Below are positions 1 to 9,383 of a stretch of DNA of 64,000 nucleotides, piece after piece. The notes beneath the pieces are model-generated. The model was not told the origin of the DNA and searched no databases. It saw nothing but the letters and a program-made list of their open reading frames with translations. Each line of letters starts with the position of its first letter. The first letter of the stretch is position 1. Made by a program: the position numbers and the translations under genes. The DNA is from Paulinella micropora (Eukaryota; Cercozoa; Imbricatea; Euglyphida). Location: contig BJOX01000052.1 of assembly GCA_009731375.1 (NCBI GenBank), positions 1,105,675 through 1,169,674 on the forward strand, read 5' to 3'.

Positions 1-916
1 AGTGCAGTACTTTGCAGCCAAAACCCTAACATCATCGCGAATCTTATCCGTGACCCAGTCGACATTCGGCAGCTTTCTGGGGCGGTCCAACTCTGCAACA
101 AAAAAACAATACATCGTTACGGTATTGGAAGTGAATATAAAAGAAAAGGCAAAGAAATAAAAGTACCAGGCTCTTTCACGTACTAGGGCAACAAATCAGT
201 TCCGTCAGGGTCATCGTTCACACCTTGAGCGTCCCCCCAAGTTTTGACGCGAACCCGCGGCAACCCTTCATTCTCCTCCGTACCGGGCAAGTACTGCCAC
301 GCTAACGGTTGCGTAGAATACTTAAGACTGGGGTTGACGCAGGGCTGAAAGTTTTCAGCCCAATCAAACTCCGAGGCAAGCAGCAAAAGGCAGTGCTTTT
401 CTTTGTTTTTTTTGAACCCCCAGCATGAGCTTGAAAAGAGCTTGGGCAAAGTTGGTAGTCATCAGGGTGGTGTTGTAGCCCAGGTACCGCATAACAAAAA
501 GCTTTTGGTCCTGAACTGAGTGCGAGTGTTTGGTAACCATTCTATGCGTCTCAATATGAGACTTCCAATGCTTCCGCACGATATGACAAAGGAACATCAT
601 AGTAGTATCGGCTGTGTTCTCTATGCCACCATCCCAATCAATGAACAGTTTCATCGCTGCCTTAGTGCGGGGGTGAAATATTTCCCAACGTATAAGCCAG
701 TAAAGAAAAGTGACGTTAGCATTAGCACCGTGGGCTATATTAGGTAAGTGACAAAGAATGAAGTTAGTATCATGAGCATACAGCATTGCCCCTCCCTCGT
801 GCACCCTCACTACGTATTTCCCCCGAAAATCGGAAGACCCGCGGGAACACCAAGGCAAGTGGAAGGGTCTAGTCATGTCAATGGTCATGGAAGTTACGCG
901 CTGAATATCTTTAGCC
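1..916 (-). CDS. DUF7869-like transposase-type protein, C-terminal exons (partial)
   Basis: Seen: reading leftward from 916, the frame holds residues resembling the DUF7869 core (a kLxxxxDGGxEN-like stretch, FIDWDGGIEN) followed by a histidine-containing TKHSHSVQDQ segment where family members have GHTHEDxD. The frame joins the upstream exon through an intron at 917-1148 (donor GTAATT, acceptor TTTTAG, in phase). A further exon appears at about 380-185 (the EFDWAENF stretch), and another open segment reaches the window edge (about 1-99). Known: such proteins are abundant, transposon-associated, RNase H-like proteins in algae, oomycetes and other protists; their function is unproven. Inference: remnant or active copy of a mobile-element gene. 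Splice sites after about 430 are not resolved, and HTHED is degenerate (HSHSVQD), so it may be inactive. Confidence 0.5.
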
Positions 917-1148
917 CTAAAATAACACCCACCAAAAGGGAAAAAATTTAACCCAAAATGAAAGGCGATAGTGTTACCCCTCCACCGCGCGTCGCATGCT
1001 TCCGCGGCGAGCGGCGCGGTGAATCTTGTTGTGGATCCTGATTTTTACCCTCCATTCATCTGCTGCCGCCTTTGTCTTGAATCTAATTAAAATAACATGG
1101 CTTGATTAAAACCACTGCAATAAAAAAACCAAAAACAAAAAAAATTAC

Positions 1149-1825
1149 CCTGCTCTGTGCTCGTCAGCAAGGAGCGTACAGTGCTCACACTTTGCAAAGT
1201 CCCCCTTGCGTATGGGCTTCACCCTATCAAACTCCGCTCTCCACACTTTGCGAATCAAGCTTTTGCTGGGCTCTTCTGCACTGACAGGGCCACTCAAGAC
1301 AAGGGATTTGGGTGCTTCTTTCCATTGCTGATGCACAAACTTATACACCTGTGGAAAATCCAGAGTGTCTTGCAAGTGGAACACTCCATCTGCAACAGAC
1401 TCAGCTTCTGGCTCAAGGAAAAAGCGTTGGTGCAGGAGTGTCCAGACAAGGTTCTCATTGTGAGCATCTGCCTTTCCATAGTCCGCAAAGAAAGTATTGT
1501 CGTTCTGGAGCCCCCTTAGAGCTCTTCGCATGGTTTGCTCCTTCACCCCGTGCAATCTCATCCACATTTTTCTACATACTCTAGCCCCTTTAAAACGGTA
1601 CTCAATTCTGTCTTCCTTAGTGGTGTCCATGCTTTGAAGCATGCCACCTACCCATCCTGCCAGCTCCGATCTGGTTAGCTGAACTGTGTCCGTTCTGGCC
1701 TTCACTGCCGAAAAAGGATCAATCCACTTATTGCATTGGAGATTAACACAGCAAGACTCCCCTATCTCTTTCTGCAATTCCGGCCAAGTGCAACCTAAAA
1801 ACTCTTTGAATGCTTTAGGCCTCAC
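1149..1825 (-). CDS. DUF7869-type protein, N-terminal exon with zinc-ligand pair
   Basis: Open for about 226 codons. Visible signatures are a VCRKMWMRLHG stretch (residues about 83-93), typical of the region where these proteins read VCrxaWxxlhG, and a C-terminal KCEHC that begins the zinc-binding segment. The exon ends with a GTAATT donor at 1148, and its phase-2 end fits the acceptor at 917. The intron is 232 nt. The start is uncertain: the frame opens just after a T-tract at 1840-1855 and may be preceded by another exon (see 1830-2339). No function beyond mobile-element association can be claimed. Confidence 0.5.
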
Positions 1826-1829
1826 CTCC

Positions 1830-2339
1830 CTACCCGCTTTTTTTTTTTTTTTTTCTTCTTCTTTTTGGATTTATGGAGCCCACTGGTATGGTAACACGGG
1901 GGATAGGAATATTCAAAGTTATATAGAGAGGCAAGGTGCTTGTTCTATAATCTAAGTTTAGCGTTTGTGCGTCATGATGCGGCGTAGTGGTACTTGACTG
2001 GAAAGCATCAAGGGAAGACAAAGACTTGGGACGAGGGGCAGAGTACGTAGGAGAGAATATAGATGCAACCTGCTTGCTGTAAGATTGTCCAGGGGGAGAG
2101 GCAGTCTTAGTAATGGGCTGAGGGGGGGGAGGAAGTTCAAGCTTAGATGAAGCAAATGCAGGAGTGGCTGAGTAGCCAAATACACGTTTGAAGGTAGAGA
2201 GAGGATTCGAAGGCGTCTCTACCTTCACTGGTGCTGCGGTCGGCAATGTAGGCTCGGGAGTAGGTAGAACGGGCAGGTTACCACCAAAAACCTTGACAAA
2301 CGTGGCCCCCGCCACGCCTCCAAGAAGCTTTCTCTTCAT
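1830..2339 (-). CDS. Pro/Ser-rich hypothetical, possible 5' exon
   Basis: An ATG at 2339 opens about 170 codons rich in Pro, Ser and Thr with a polybasic end (RRRKKKKK). There is no recognisable domain. It lies immediately upstream of the DUF7869-type exon on the same strand and could be its first exon, with the A-tract at 1840-1855 in between. The computed ORF extends into the (GA)n array, but that part is a simple-repeat artefact. Low support. Confidence 0.2.
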   Translation of the reverse strand: MKRKLLGGVAGATFVKVFGGNLPVLPTPEPTLPTAAPVKVETPSNPLSTFKRVFGYSATPAFASSKLELPPPPQPITKTASPPGQSYSKQVASIFSPTYSAPRPKSLSSLDAFQSSTTTPHHDAQTLNLDYRTSTLPLYITLNIPIPRVTIPVGSINPKRRRKKKKKSG

Positions 2340-2426
2340 TGGCCTATGCAGACATGCATAGCTGAGAGCTTGCAGGGATACGGGAGGGGTATAGGAGGGG
2401 TAATATATTAGGAGGCAGTGCAGAAA

Positions 2427-2427
2427 C

Positions 2428-2461
<34 letters not shown>

Positions 2462-2484
2462 AAGAGAGAAAGAGAGAGAGAGAA

Positions 2485-2531
<47 letters not shown>

Positions 2532-2538
2532 AAGAGAT

Positions 2539-2615
<77 letters not shown>

Positions 2616-2631
2616 NNNNNNNNNNGAGAGA

Positions 2632-2665
<34 letters not shown>

Positions 2666-2690
2666 AAGAAAGAGAGAGAGAGAGAGAGAT
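2427..2690. repeat. (GA)n / (GAAAGA)n microsatellite with gap
   Basis: About 260 bp of nearly pure GA with interspersed AAAG, interrupted by a 10-N gap at 2616-2625. The long Ser/Leu and Phe ORFs across it are translation artefacts. It is flanked by an inverted pair ATTTTGCCTCGAA (about 2690) and TTCGAGGCAAAAT (about 2843). Confidence 0.95.
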
Positions 2691-2942
2691 TTTGCCTCGA
2701 AGGTTACAGTCAGGCACAGTTGCACTCCACAAAAACAAAAACAAACATATAGGCAAGGGTCAGGCAAGCGCAAAACAGTCAGTAGGTACCTTTACAGAGT
2801 GACAGATGCACCTCATAAGGGAGCAGGGCCAGCTAAACAAACATTCGAGGCAAAATGGGGGTTTGCAACGCAAGTTGCAGAAGCAAAGGCAAACAGAAGA
2901 AAGCAATGAAAAATAAAATACTCCAGCAACACACCGTTGCAA

Positions 2943-3640
2943 ATGAGTAAGAATGGGTACCTTGCGCATGAACTGTACTACGCCGCATTATGGGCCTCGA
3001 GCGAGTTGGCGCAGGAGAAGGGTGCTTACAAGAGTTTCGGCGGGTCTCCCGCTAGCCAAGGGCTCCTGCAGTTCGATCTGTGGCCCGGTAGGCAGCAGAC
3101 GGACGACCGCTGGGACTCGCTCCGCCTGAGCATCACCGAGTATGGGCTACGAAACTCACAGCTAATTGCCTACATGCCGACAGCTACGACCGCTCAGATC
3201 CTGGGCAATTTTGAATCGTTCGAGCCTCCCCACTCAAACGTCTTTGTGCGCCGTGTGCTCTCTGGTGAGCACGTCGTGTGGAACAAACACTTGGTGCACG
3301 AGCTAGAAGAGCGCGGCCTCTGGAACGATCAGCTCCGTGATAAAATCATTGCCGACGGCGGGAGTGTGCAAAGATGCGATTTGCCCCAAGACATCAAAAA
3401 CATCTACAAGACCGTGTGGGAAATCCCCCTGCGCTTGCAGCTGCACCTGGCTGCTGATCGCGGGCCTTTTGTCTTGGCTCGCAGTCGCTCAACTTACACA
3501 TGACCGACCCTAACGAAAGAAAAGTCAGCAGCTGTCATTTCTACGCGTGGCAGCTCGGTTTAAAAACAACCTATTATGTAAGAACCCAGGCCCTTAGCAA
3601 GGCCCTTGGACCGGCAGATTGTGCTGTCTGTGTAGCTTGA
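2943..3640 (+). pseudogene. Ribonucleotide reductase large subunit, C-terminal fragment
   Basis: Role: class I RNR R1 subunit, reducing ribonucleotides to deoxyribonucleotides for DNA synthesis. Seen: the barrel motif MPTATTAQILGN with the following ESFEP, RRVLSGE, and KTVWEI. After a one-base frame change near 3473, the frame reads SQSLNLHM, then HFYAWQLGLKTTYY, and ends in a CAVC pair close to the C-terminus at 3640, as in R1 proteins with a C-terminal redox cysteine pair. Only about 230 of the usual 750-900 residues are present; the N-terminal two thirds are absent and replaced by repeat-rich DNA. Neighbours are giant-virus-type genes, which suggests viral origin, but a host origin cannot be excluded from the fragment alone. 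First ATG of the open frame taken as start. Truncated and frameshifted, so not functional as read. Confidence 0.85.
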
Positions 3641-3650
3641 AATCTTTTAA

Positions 3651-4379
3651 TTAAACTAAATCTACAGTCAAGTCCATGGCCAGATGGCCGCCCTCGCCGT
3701 TCTCTTCGGATAGTGAGACGCCAAACGCTTCTTTTTCTGACAGGTCCTGGTCCGGGCAGCCCAGGCCCTCGTGTTGCTTGCGAATCTGCAGAACGCGCCA
3801 CGACAGAGTGACTTTTTCGCCCTTGCTGCACAAAGCGGTAGCCTGAATCACGGTTTTGACCACATCTCCCTTTTGCAGCGTGGCGGTGTCGGCCCCGCCC
3901 AAGAAGCGCGCCCCGGTGACAGTGACGGTCAGGCGGGGAGCCCAGGCCCGGTCCGATTTCTGCGACGTGCGCAGCCGTGTGCAGGGCTGGTAGCAGCACT
4001 TGACTTGATCGTCGCTCCGTGCCATTGGGCCGGCCCTCTTCATCGTCGGCACAACCTTGTCGCGGTTCTCCACCACGAGCTCGGCCACACGATCGTCGAT
4101 CGCTCGCACCACCTGGTAGGCCTGCAGCACCGCACCATACTGTCGTGCGTCTTTAAAGTCGAGATCGACGGTGGTCTTGGCCGACTTGTTGCCGTCGTAC
4201 GTCGAGGGATCCCATGCCAGTTGCATAGCGGGCAGGACGAGCGTCAGAGACCTTTTGTCATAGCACAGGTTCGAAAAGATGCTTCCGTACGCACTTCGTG
4301 GTTCAGACAGGTGCAGCTTCTTCGGGTCGGCCGCCGGGTCACAGGCTTTGACTTGGTTGTTGTCGGTGACGATAGACAT
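3651..4379 (-). CDS. DUF5871-like giant-virus protein (putative ssDNA-binding)
   Basis: 242 codons, uninterrupted. Seen: LHLSEPRSAYGSIF near residue 22, LPAMQLAWDP near 49, and a STYDG segment followed by a short TTVDLDF strand. This order matches the N-terminal half of the DUF5871 family, widespread in Nucleocytoviricota. Family knowledge: often discussed as a viral single-stranded DNA-binding candidate; the role is not firmly established. The C-terminal part is rich in beta-prone residues and ends acidic. It is convergent with the RNR fragment (10 bp apart) and divergent from the PCNA gene, sharing an AT-rich promoter region (4380-4524). Its open frame beside broken neighbours is notable. 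Confidence 0.65.
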   Translation of the reverse strand: MSIVTDNNQVKACDPAADPKKLHLSEPRSAYGSIFSNLCYDKRSLTLVLPAMQLAWDPSTYDGNKSAKTTVDLDFKDARQYGAVLQAYQVVRAIDDRVAELVVENRDKVVPTMKRAGPMARSDDQVKCCYQPCTRLRTSQKSDRAWAPRLTVTVTGARFLGGADTATLQKGDVVKTVIQATALCSKGEKVTLSWRVLQIRKQHEGLGCPDQDLSEKEAFGVSLSEENGEGGHLAMDLTVDLV

Positions 4380-4437
4380 TTCGATTTGTGGGGCTCTTTT
4401 TTATTTCGACAGTGCAGGTTTTTCTTTTTCGGCTTTT

Positions 4438-4470
4438 AAATCTTAAATCTCGAATCTCGCAATTTAAAAG
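4438..4470. promoter_or_regulatory. Divergent promoter region with repeated AATCT motif
   Basis: AT-rich patch in otherwise GC-rich DNA between divergent viral-type genes. It reads AAATCTT, AAATCTC and GAATCTC at about 7-8 nt spacing, and is bounded by an inverted pair CTTTTAAAT / ATTTAAAAG. A related patch lies at 5963-6000 between the VLTF2- and VLTF3-like genes. Promoter role is inferred from position and recurrence. Confidence 0.4.
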
Positions 4471-4524
4471 TTTTAATTAGAAAGAGAGAAAAAAAAGCGG
4501 CAAACAGAACAAACGTCTCACAAA

Positions 4525-5499
4525 ATGATGACTCGTTTTCTTTGGAGGTCCAAGACCCACGGGATTGCTTTCCGCCGGGCGCTCGACTCGCTGTCGCCGC
4601 TGTTGCTGGAGGCCCGAATCGAGGCCACGGTCGACAAGCTCGTGCTCTGCAGCGCGGCCGACGGGCTGGTCGGGCAGTTCGTGGTCCCCTTCTCGGGCGC
4701 GAATGGCGATTATGTCAATCTGATGTTCCCCAAGTGCGTGTTTAGCGTTGATCTCAAGGAGATGTCCTGCTGGCTTTCTACTTTCCGCGAGGGCATGGTC
4801 TTGGAACTTTCAGTCGCGGTCGACAACAAGCTCTGTGTCAAGTTTTACAACGAGGCCAAATCGTTCGAGCACTACTCTGACCTGACCTCGCTGCTCGTGT
4901 CCCAGGAGGCTGCTTTNNNNNNNNNNGCCAACGACCGAGTGGACCAACGTCGACCGCCTCGTCGAAGTCTCTGGCCCCGCCCTTAATGCCGTGATCCGTC
5001 ATCATTCCAAATCAATTCTCACTGCCGCCTGTTCGTGGAAGGGGACAGGCTCTGTACCGAATCCTCCTTACGAGCAGTGGACGCCAGTCGGCTGGCACGC
5101 ACTTCGCTCGGTGGCATCGCCCTGCTCGCGGAGGACAAGGACTCGCTGCTGCGCTCGGACCTGTCACACCCGCCCACCGAAGCCGGCGAGTGTGTCTACG
5201 CCCTCGAAGTCCTCAAGAAGATACTCAAATCGTGCGCTTTCCAGGAGAAAAAGACTGGTCGGGTGCTGGTCGGCGCTGCCCCGAACGTGCTGCACCTCGT
5301 CTTCAAGCGGGACGGCGGCCCGTGGCTCAAGTACACCATCCTGGCCGACGCCGAATCGCCGCCCCTTGTGCCCGCGCTGGCACCGCTCGCCCTGACCACC
5401 GACAGCGCCGCCGAGGAGAGTGAACAGCGCAGGGTGGTCAAACGCAAGAAGAAGAACCCTAAGCGGAAGAGAACAGACGAATCCCAGGCAGGCGCTTAA
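4525..5499 (+). pseudogene. PCNA-like DNA sliding clamp (giant-virus type), disrupted
   Basis: Role: trimeric clamp that tethers DNA polymerase to template. Seen: the N-terminal half FRRALDSLSPLLLEAR... has the PCNA helix/strand pattern and a VFSVDLKEMSCWLSTF segment. The C-terminal half has YALEVLKKILKSC and LKYTILAD, matching the second-domain pattern YxlkyLxxilks and the final strand. A 10-N gap (4917-4926) and at least one frame change (frame 2 reading PTTEWTNVDRL after the gap, back to frame 1 by about 5040) interrupt the middle. The tail is basic (KRKKKNPKRKR), resembling a nuclear-localisation signal. Downstream VLTF2 is convergent, overlapping by 41 bp. Whether the break is biological or an assembly error is undecided. 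Confidence 0.75.
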
Positions 5500-5914
5500 G
5501 CCTCCTTAGCGTGTACTTGCGGCCAGCGAGCTTGCTAATAAAATTCTTTTGTGTCTCTTTTCTGTGCACCGGCACGTACCAATTCACAACCCGTCCCACG
5601 GCCCTGAAAGCCGAGATGTCTAACGGCCCTCCGTAGTCCACTAGCTCGTGACGGTCGGGCGCAGGCTGCACTAGCTGCTTGTGCAGATTGACTCTTAGGA
5701 AGCTGTGCAGCAGGTCCAGTGAACGCGAACGCAGCGTCTCGGCAATCCCGTATTCCGCAAATTTGGCCGCACACCCCATAGAGCAAAAGTGGCCCCAGAC
5801 GAACAATTCTTCGTCCGCGTGGGCTATCGGCAAGCCGTACCACCTGCCGTCATCCCTGGCACAGCCGTAGGAACAGTGCAGACACTTGCCCTTGTACGAT
5901 TCGGTACCTTCCAT
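5459..5914 (-). CDS. VLTF2-like late transcription factor
   Basis: 151 codons, intact. Seen: a zinc-binding pattern C11-x2-C14 and the FCS-type C44-x3-C48 inside FVWGHFCSMGC, then a PAPDRHELVDYGG...FR block. This combination is the signature of poxvirus/NCLDV viral late transcription factor 2 (A1L-like) proteins, which activate late viral genes with the viral RNA polymerase. Its length matches the family. It is divergent from the VLTF3-like gene, so the two partner factors flank one shared promoter region. The 3' end overlaps the PCNA tail by 41 bp, a compactness typical of viral genomes. Confidence 0.8.
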   Translation of the reverse strand: MEGTESYKGKCLHCSYGCARDDGRWYGLPIAHADEELFVWGHFCSMGCAAKFAEYGIAETLRSRSLDLLHSFLRVNLHKQLVQPAPDRHELVDYGGPLDISAFRAVGRVVNWYVPVHRKETQKNFISKLAGRKYTLRRLKRLPGIRLFSSA

Positions 5915-5962
5915 CTTTTCTGGGCCCCCTTTTAGCCCTTGTTTGATTTTCGCTTTTGTTTC

Positions 5963-6000
5963 AAATCTTGAATCTTAAACGCCGACATTTATAATCTTTA
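5963..6000. promoter_or_regulatory. AT-rich divergent promoter, VLTF2/VLTF3
   Basis: AAATCTTGAATCTTAAAC followed by a TTTATAATCTTTAAA stretch, in the 120-bp gap between divergent VLTF genes. Similar in composition and motif (repeated AATCTT) to the 4438-4470 patch, and to AAATCTTG just ahead of the recombinase start (about 6858). Function inferred. Confidence 0.4.
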
Positions 6001-6034
6001 AATTTTTTCTCTGTTGGCCTGCCACTCTTCATTT

Positions 6035-6882
6035 ATGTCCTGCGAACACAACTGGACGTTTAGCCTCGCGACCACCGGTACGTACTGCTCCAAGTGTGGC
6101 CTGGCAAGACAGAGCACGAGCTGTACACTTCACAATGCTGGCTGGTCAATGGGCAGATGGTAAGGGAGCAACACGCTCCCAGACATGTCGGCTACACGAG
6201 ATTGAGTCGTTTTCGTCAGATAATACGAGAGACATTCAACCTTCGAGGTGTGAATCAATCTGCGTCGTGTGTCAGCCCGGCCTTGTTAGCACAGGCCCGG
6301 CGCCTGACCCACAAGTGGCGGGCCCAGAACCCGACGCCCGCTCGCCTCGCGTACATCTGGCGCAGGGAGAAGCTAGGCCCCCTGACTACCGACCGAGCCA
6401 GCCAACTGTGCCACCTGTTAGGCTATGGCCTGAGCCGGCGCGAACCGAGCAAACAGACGCTGGAGGAGCTGGAACGCCTCTTCAGAAAGGTCGACGCCTG
6501 CTGGCCCCGAGTGCTAAAGAAGTTGAGAGAGAGGTACGCGTGGGCCCGCCGGTGTTTTGTCAATTATCAGACTCTTCTCCGTGCTTTCCTGTTGTTGATG
6601 GACGAAGAAGGGCTAGCGGCACAGGTGCCAGAACTGAAACAGGCCGAGTCGCGCCACCGCCAAAGCGCCATGTTCGCGCTCGTGTGCGAAGAACAGGGCT
6701 GGCCTTTCATTGCCTTGGCTGGTTCACTGAACGGCAGCGGCCTCGCGCGCCCGCTCGCGAGCCATCTTTTGTCTGGCCCCCACGCCAAGAAGAAAAAGAA
6801 AAAGAAAAAAAAGAGAAAGATGCTGGCCGCGGGTGTTGCGGCTATTGCTGAAAAAACAAATCTTGTACCCTATAGTCATTAA
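6035..6882 (+). pseudogene. VLTF3-like late transcription factor, frameshifted
   Basis: Role: NCLDV/poxvirus A2L-type late gene activator. Seen: an ATG at 6035 opens a zinc-ribbon-like start (C3, H5, then YCSKCG at 17-22). After a frame change near 6095 the frame reads GYTRLSRF and continues to the diagnostic C-terminal region: RRCFVNYQTLLRAFL, LKQAESRHRQ, and CEEQGWPFIAL, matching the RkNFxxYxxll ... Lkxxxrlxxxd ... iCxxxgWpfi pattern. A poly-Lys tract (KKKKKKKKK) precedes the end. The stop is 14 bp before the recombinase ATG. The frame change separates zinc ribbon from core, so it is inactive as read unless this is a sequencing error. Confidence 0.75.
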
Positions 6883-6896
6883 ACAAAAAAAAGATC

Positions 6897-8780
6897 ATGG
6901 CAAAATGGGCCGCGAGTGGCCGGCTTGGCGCGGAGCCCAACCACCGTCCGGTCGTGACGATCGACCCCAGGCCGCCCCAGGAGGTGATCGACGCTTTTAA
7001 CAACACCACGCTCGAGGAGATACGCGCGGGCCAGAAGCCGGTGCCGGTCTGGCCGGAACGACTGCCGCTCAAGACCAAGATGAGCGCCGCGGAATGGGTA
7101 GACCTGCGGGACAATTTCGTGGCCAGCCTCGCCGAGCTGCGGGACCGTTACCGGGACCAGGTGCTCGACCGCATGCACCTTTGTGCGTGCGGCGTGGACC
7201 CGGCCCTCCACGAGCCCTCGCCCGTGCTCGCCAAGATCATCTCGGGACGCCGGGGCCACTGGTCGGAATTCCTGACCAAAGAAAACAGCGACGACCACCA
7301 GTTTGCGCACCTGCTGTACGTGAACAGCGGCCTGGACAAAACAAAGCTGCTCAAGAGAAACAAGGCCTCGGAGTTGAACTTTATCATCGTGGAGCAAGAG
7401 GGCGGCGGCCTGCTTTTCCCCGCCAGCTCCGCCGACGTGGTAGGCCGCAAGACCACCACGCTGCGCAAGGTCCTGTTCGGCGACGAAGACAGGTGGATCA
7501 AATCGATCGTGACCAAGACAGAAGGGCCTTTCCCTACGTGCCTGCTGGCCTTCTGTGCGACTCTGCTGAGGCTGCGGCGAGACGTGGAGCAGTTCCTGCC
7601 GTTCATCAACGACACGGTAGACGCGGCCAGGCCAGGGCTGAGTTCACGCAGCAGAGACTACACCGACTTTGTAGTCGAGTGGCTGATCTTGGCCTCGGTG
7701 AAAGAGGTACAAGACAAATCCAAACAGCCCTCGCGCTGTGTCTGGGGAGAAGACTTTGTGCGCAGGTGGTTCACGGAAGGAGGCAGCTACTTCCGGGACA
7801 GGGACGTGAACGCCAGGGGGGCCCTGCAGACCAGCAAAGCGACCATGGCCAACCTCAAGAACAGGCACGTGCTCTACTTGGACCCCTGGTGCGCGTTCTT
7901 GAACGAGCTCTACCGGGCCATGCTCGCGGAGGCAGATTGTTTTGAGTCGGCTGAAGCCAAGCGCACCAACGACGGCCCGTTTGCGCCTAGCGAGAGGCAC
8001 CCGCTGTGGGCCCTGCAGTCCTTTCTGTTGCTGTCTATCCTCGGCTGTCGCATGGCCGAGCTGTGGAAGTTCAGCGAGTTCTTGCCAGTGGAGGACGACC
8101 AGTATATAACGTTTACGGAGATCGGCCGCAACAAGCATGTCTTGCAACACCGGGCGGCGAAAAAGGGAGCGGACCCCCGACGGGACCCGGACGAGCAAAG
8201 CGATTACCAGGACTCTATCTATGTCGGCAAACCCATCGCTTTACCGACGGCCTCGTCGGCCGGGGTGCTGAGAATCTACCGGCACATGATCTACGGCACC
8301 GAGAACCACTTTAAGCACCGAGCGAAAATGGCGCCTGATGCCAGCATGCTGCTGAAAGGCGACAGGCCCAAGTCGGATTACCTGAGCTGGACGACGCACC
8401 GAGCAGAGATCCTGGCCGAAGAGGACAACCAGTCCATTGCCATGCCGCCCACGAAAAAAATGAAGGTCAGCACGCTGCCCTGGATGAAGTCCCTGGTGAA
8501 CGCCGGCCACAAGAAGAACATCGAACGGCCTAGCCAAGTGTTGCCTAACAGCCAAGTGTCCGCGGCCATGAAAGGAGGAGGATTTAAGAATACGTTCGAA
8601 GATCTGACACACCTCTACCAAGAGCGCGCCCACAGTGAATTCCGCATTAGCTACCCACATCTGCTGCGAGCCATCTACGCCAACGTGGCCTGGGAACTTT
8701 ACGGCTGGGCAGTGGAACTCCAAAAACCGTTACCAAAAACTTCGACCACTGTCCGGCCGGAAAAAAATGGCACTGGCTGA
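6897..8780 (+). CDS. Tyrosine recombinase / telomere-resolvase-like protein
   Basis: 627 codons, open. Seen: LLLSILGCRMAEL places an arginine at 385 in the box-I context of tyrosine recombinases, and YPHLLRAIYA supplies the HxxR motif (H588, R591). LRAIYA also resembles the corresponding segment of protelomerases. The N-terminal 370 residues are not recognised. Oddity: the frame ends only 36 residues after R591, and the tyrosines there (594, 602) are too close for the usual nucleophile (about 30 or more residues after R), so the catalytic end may be missing or encoded elsewhere. Family role: DNA cleavage and rejoining through a 3'-phosphotyrosine, for integration, resolution or hairpin telomere formation. 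It follows the VLTF3-like gene by 14 bp, suggesting one viral transcription block. The call rests on two motifs. Confidence 0.5.
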   Translation: MAKWAASGRLGAEPNHRPVVTIDPRPPQEVIDAFNNTTLEEIRAGQKPVPVWPERLPLKTKMSAAEWVDLRDNFVASLAELRDRYRDQVLDRMHLCACGVDPALHEPSPVLAKIISGRRGHWSEFLTKENSDDHQFAHLLYVNSGLDKTKLLKRNKASELNFIIVEQEGGGLLFPASSADVVGRKTTTLRKVLFGDEDRWIKSIVTKTEGPFPTCLLAFCATLLRLRRDVEQFLPFINDTVDAARPGLSSRSRDYTDFVVEWLILASVKEVQDKSKQPSRCVWGEDFVRRWFTEGGSYFRDRDVNARGALQTSKATMANLKNRHVLYLDPWCAFLNELYRAMLAEADCFESAEAKRTNDGPFAPSERHPLWALQSFLLLSILGCRMAELWKFSEFLPVEDDQYITFTEIGRNKHVLQHRAAKKGADPRRDPDEQSDYQDSIYVGKPIALPTASSAGVLRIYRHMIYGTENHFKHRAKMAPDASMLLKGDRPKSDYLSWTTHRAEILAEEDNQSIAMPPTKKMKVSTLPWMKSLVNAGHKKNIERPSQVLPNSQVSAAMKGGGFKNTFEDLTHLYQERAHSEFRISYPHLLRAIYANVAWELYGWAVELQKPLPKTSTTVRPEKNGTG

Positions 8781-9009
8781 CGTCACAGTTTTGTTCCTGA
8801 CTTTGAATTGTTTTGACCAACAGCCTCACAAGCAAGACACGAAGGACAATATGTCCAAAGTAAGTCACGCCTATTGCTTCTTTCAAGTAGTATTTGACCA
8901 GTTGCTCATATGCATGTCTGTGTGTTGGCTGTCTGTAAGGTGGAAACGCTGTATGGCTACCGCAAACGTGCGGACGGGTCGGTGGAGGTGGAGGTCAACN
9001 NNNNNNNNN

Positions 9010-9369
9010 CTGAGAGAGAGGTACGCGTGGGCTCGCCGGTGTTTTGTCAATTATCAGACTCTTCTGCGTGCTTTCCTGTTGTTGATGGACGAAGAAGGGC
9101 TAGCGGCACAGGTGCCAGAACTGAAACAGGCCGAGTCGCGCCACCGCCAAAGCGCCATGTTCGCGCTCGTGTGCGAAGAACAGGGCTGGCCTTTCATTGC
9201 CTTGGCTGGTTCACTGAACGGCAGCGGCCTCGCGCGCCCGCTCGCGAGCCATCTTTTGTCTGGCCCCCACGCCAAGAAGAAAAAGAAAAAGAAAAAAAAG
9301 AGAAAGATGCTGGCCGCGGGTGTTGCGGCTATTGCTGAAAAAACAAATCTTGTACCCTATAGTCATTAA
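9010..9369 (+). pseudogene. Duplicate 3' part of VLTF3-like gene
   Basis: The C-terminal third of the VLTF3-like gene repeated after the 10-N gap (9000-9009). Two substitutions relative to the first copy occur close to the gap (GCCCGCC to GCTCGCC; CTCCGTG to CTGCGTG); the rest is the same as far as read. It is probably an assembly duplicate. Confidence 0.8.
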
Positions 9370-9383
9370 ACAAAAAAAAGATC

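Noticed and set aside
2408-2773. Ser/Leu-rich ORF across the GA array
   Set aside because: Microsatellite translation plus N gap.
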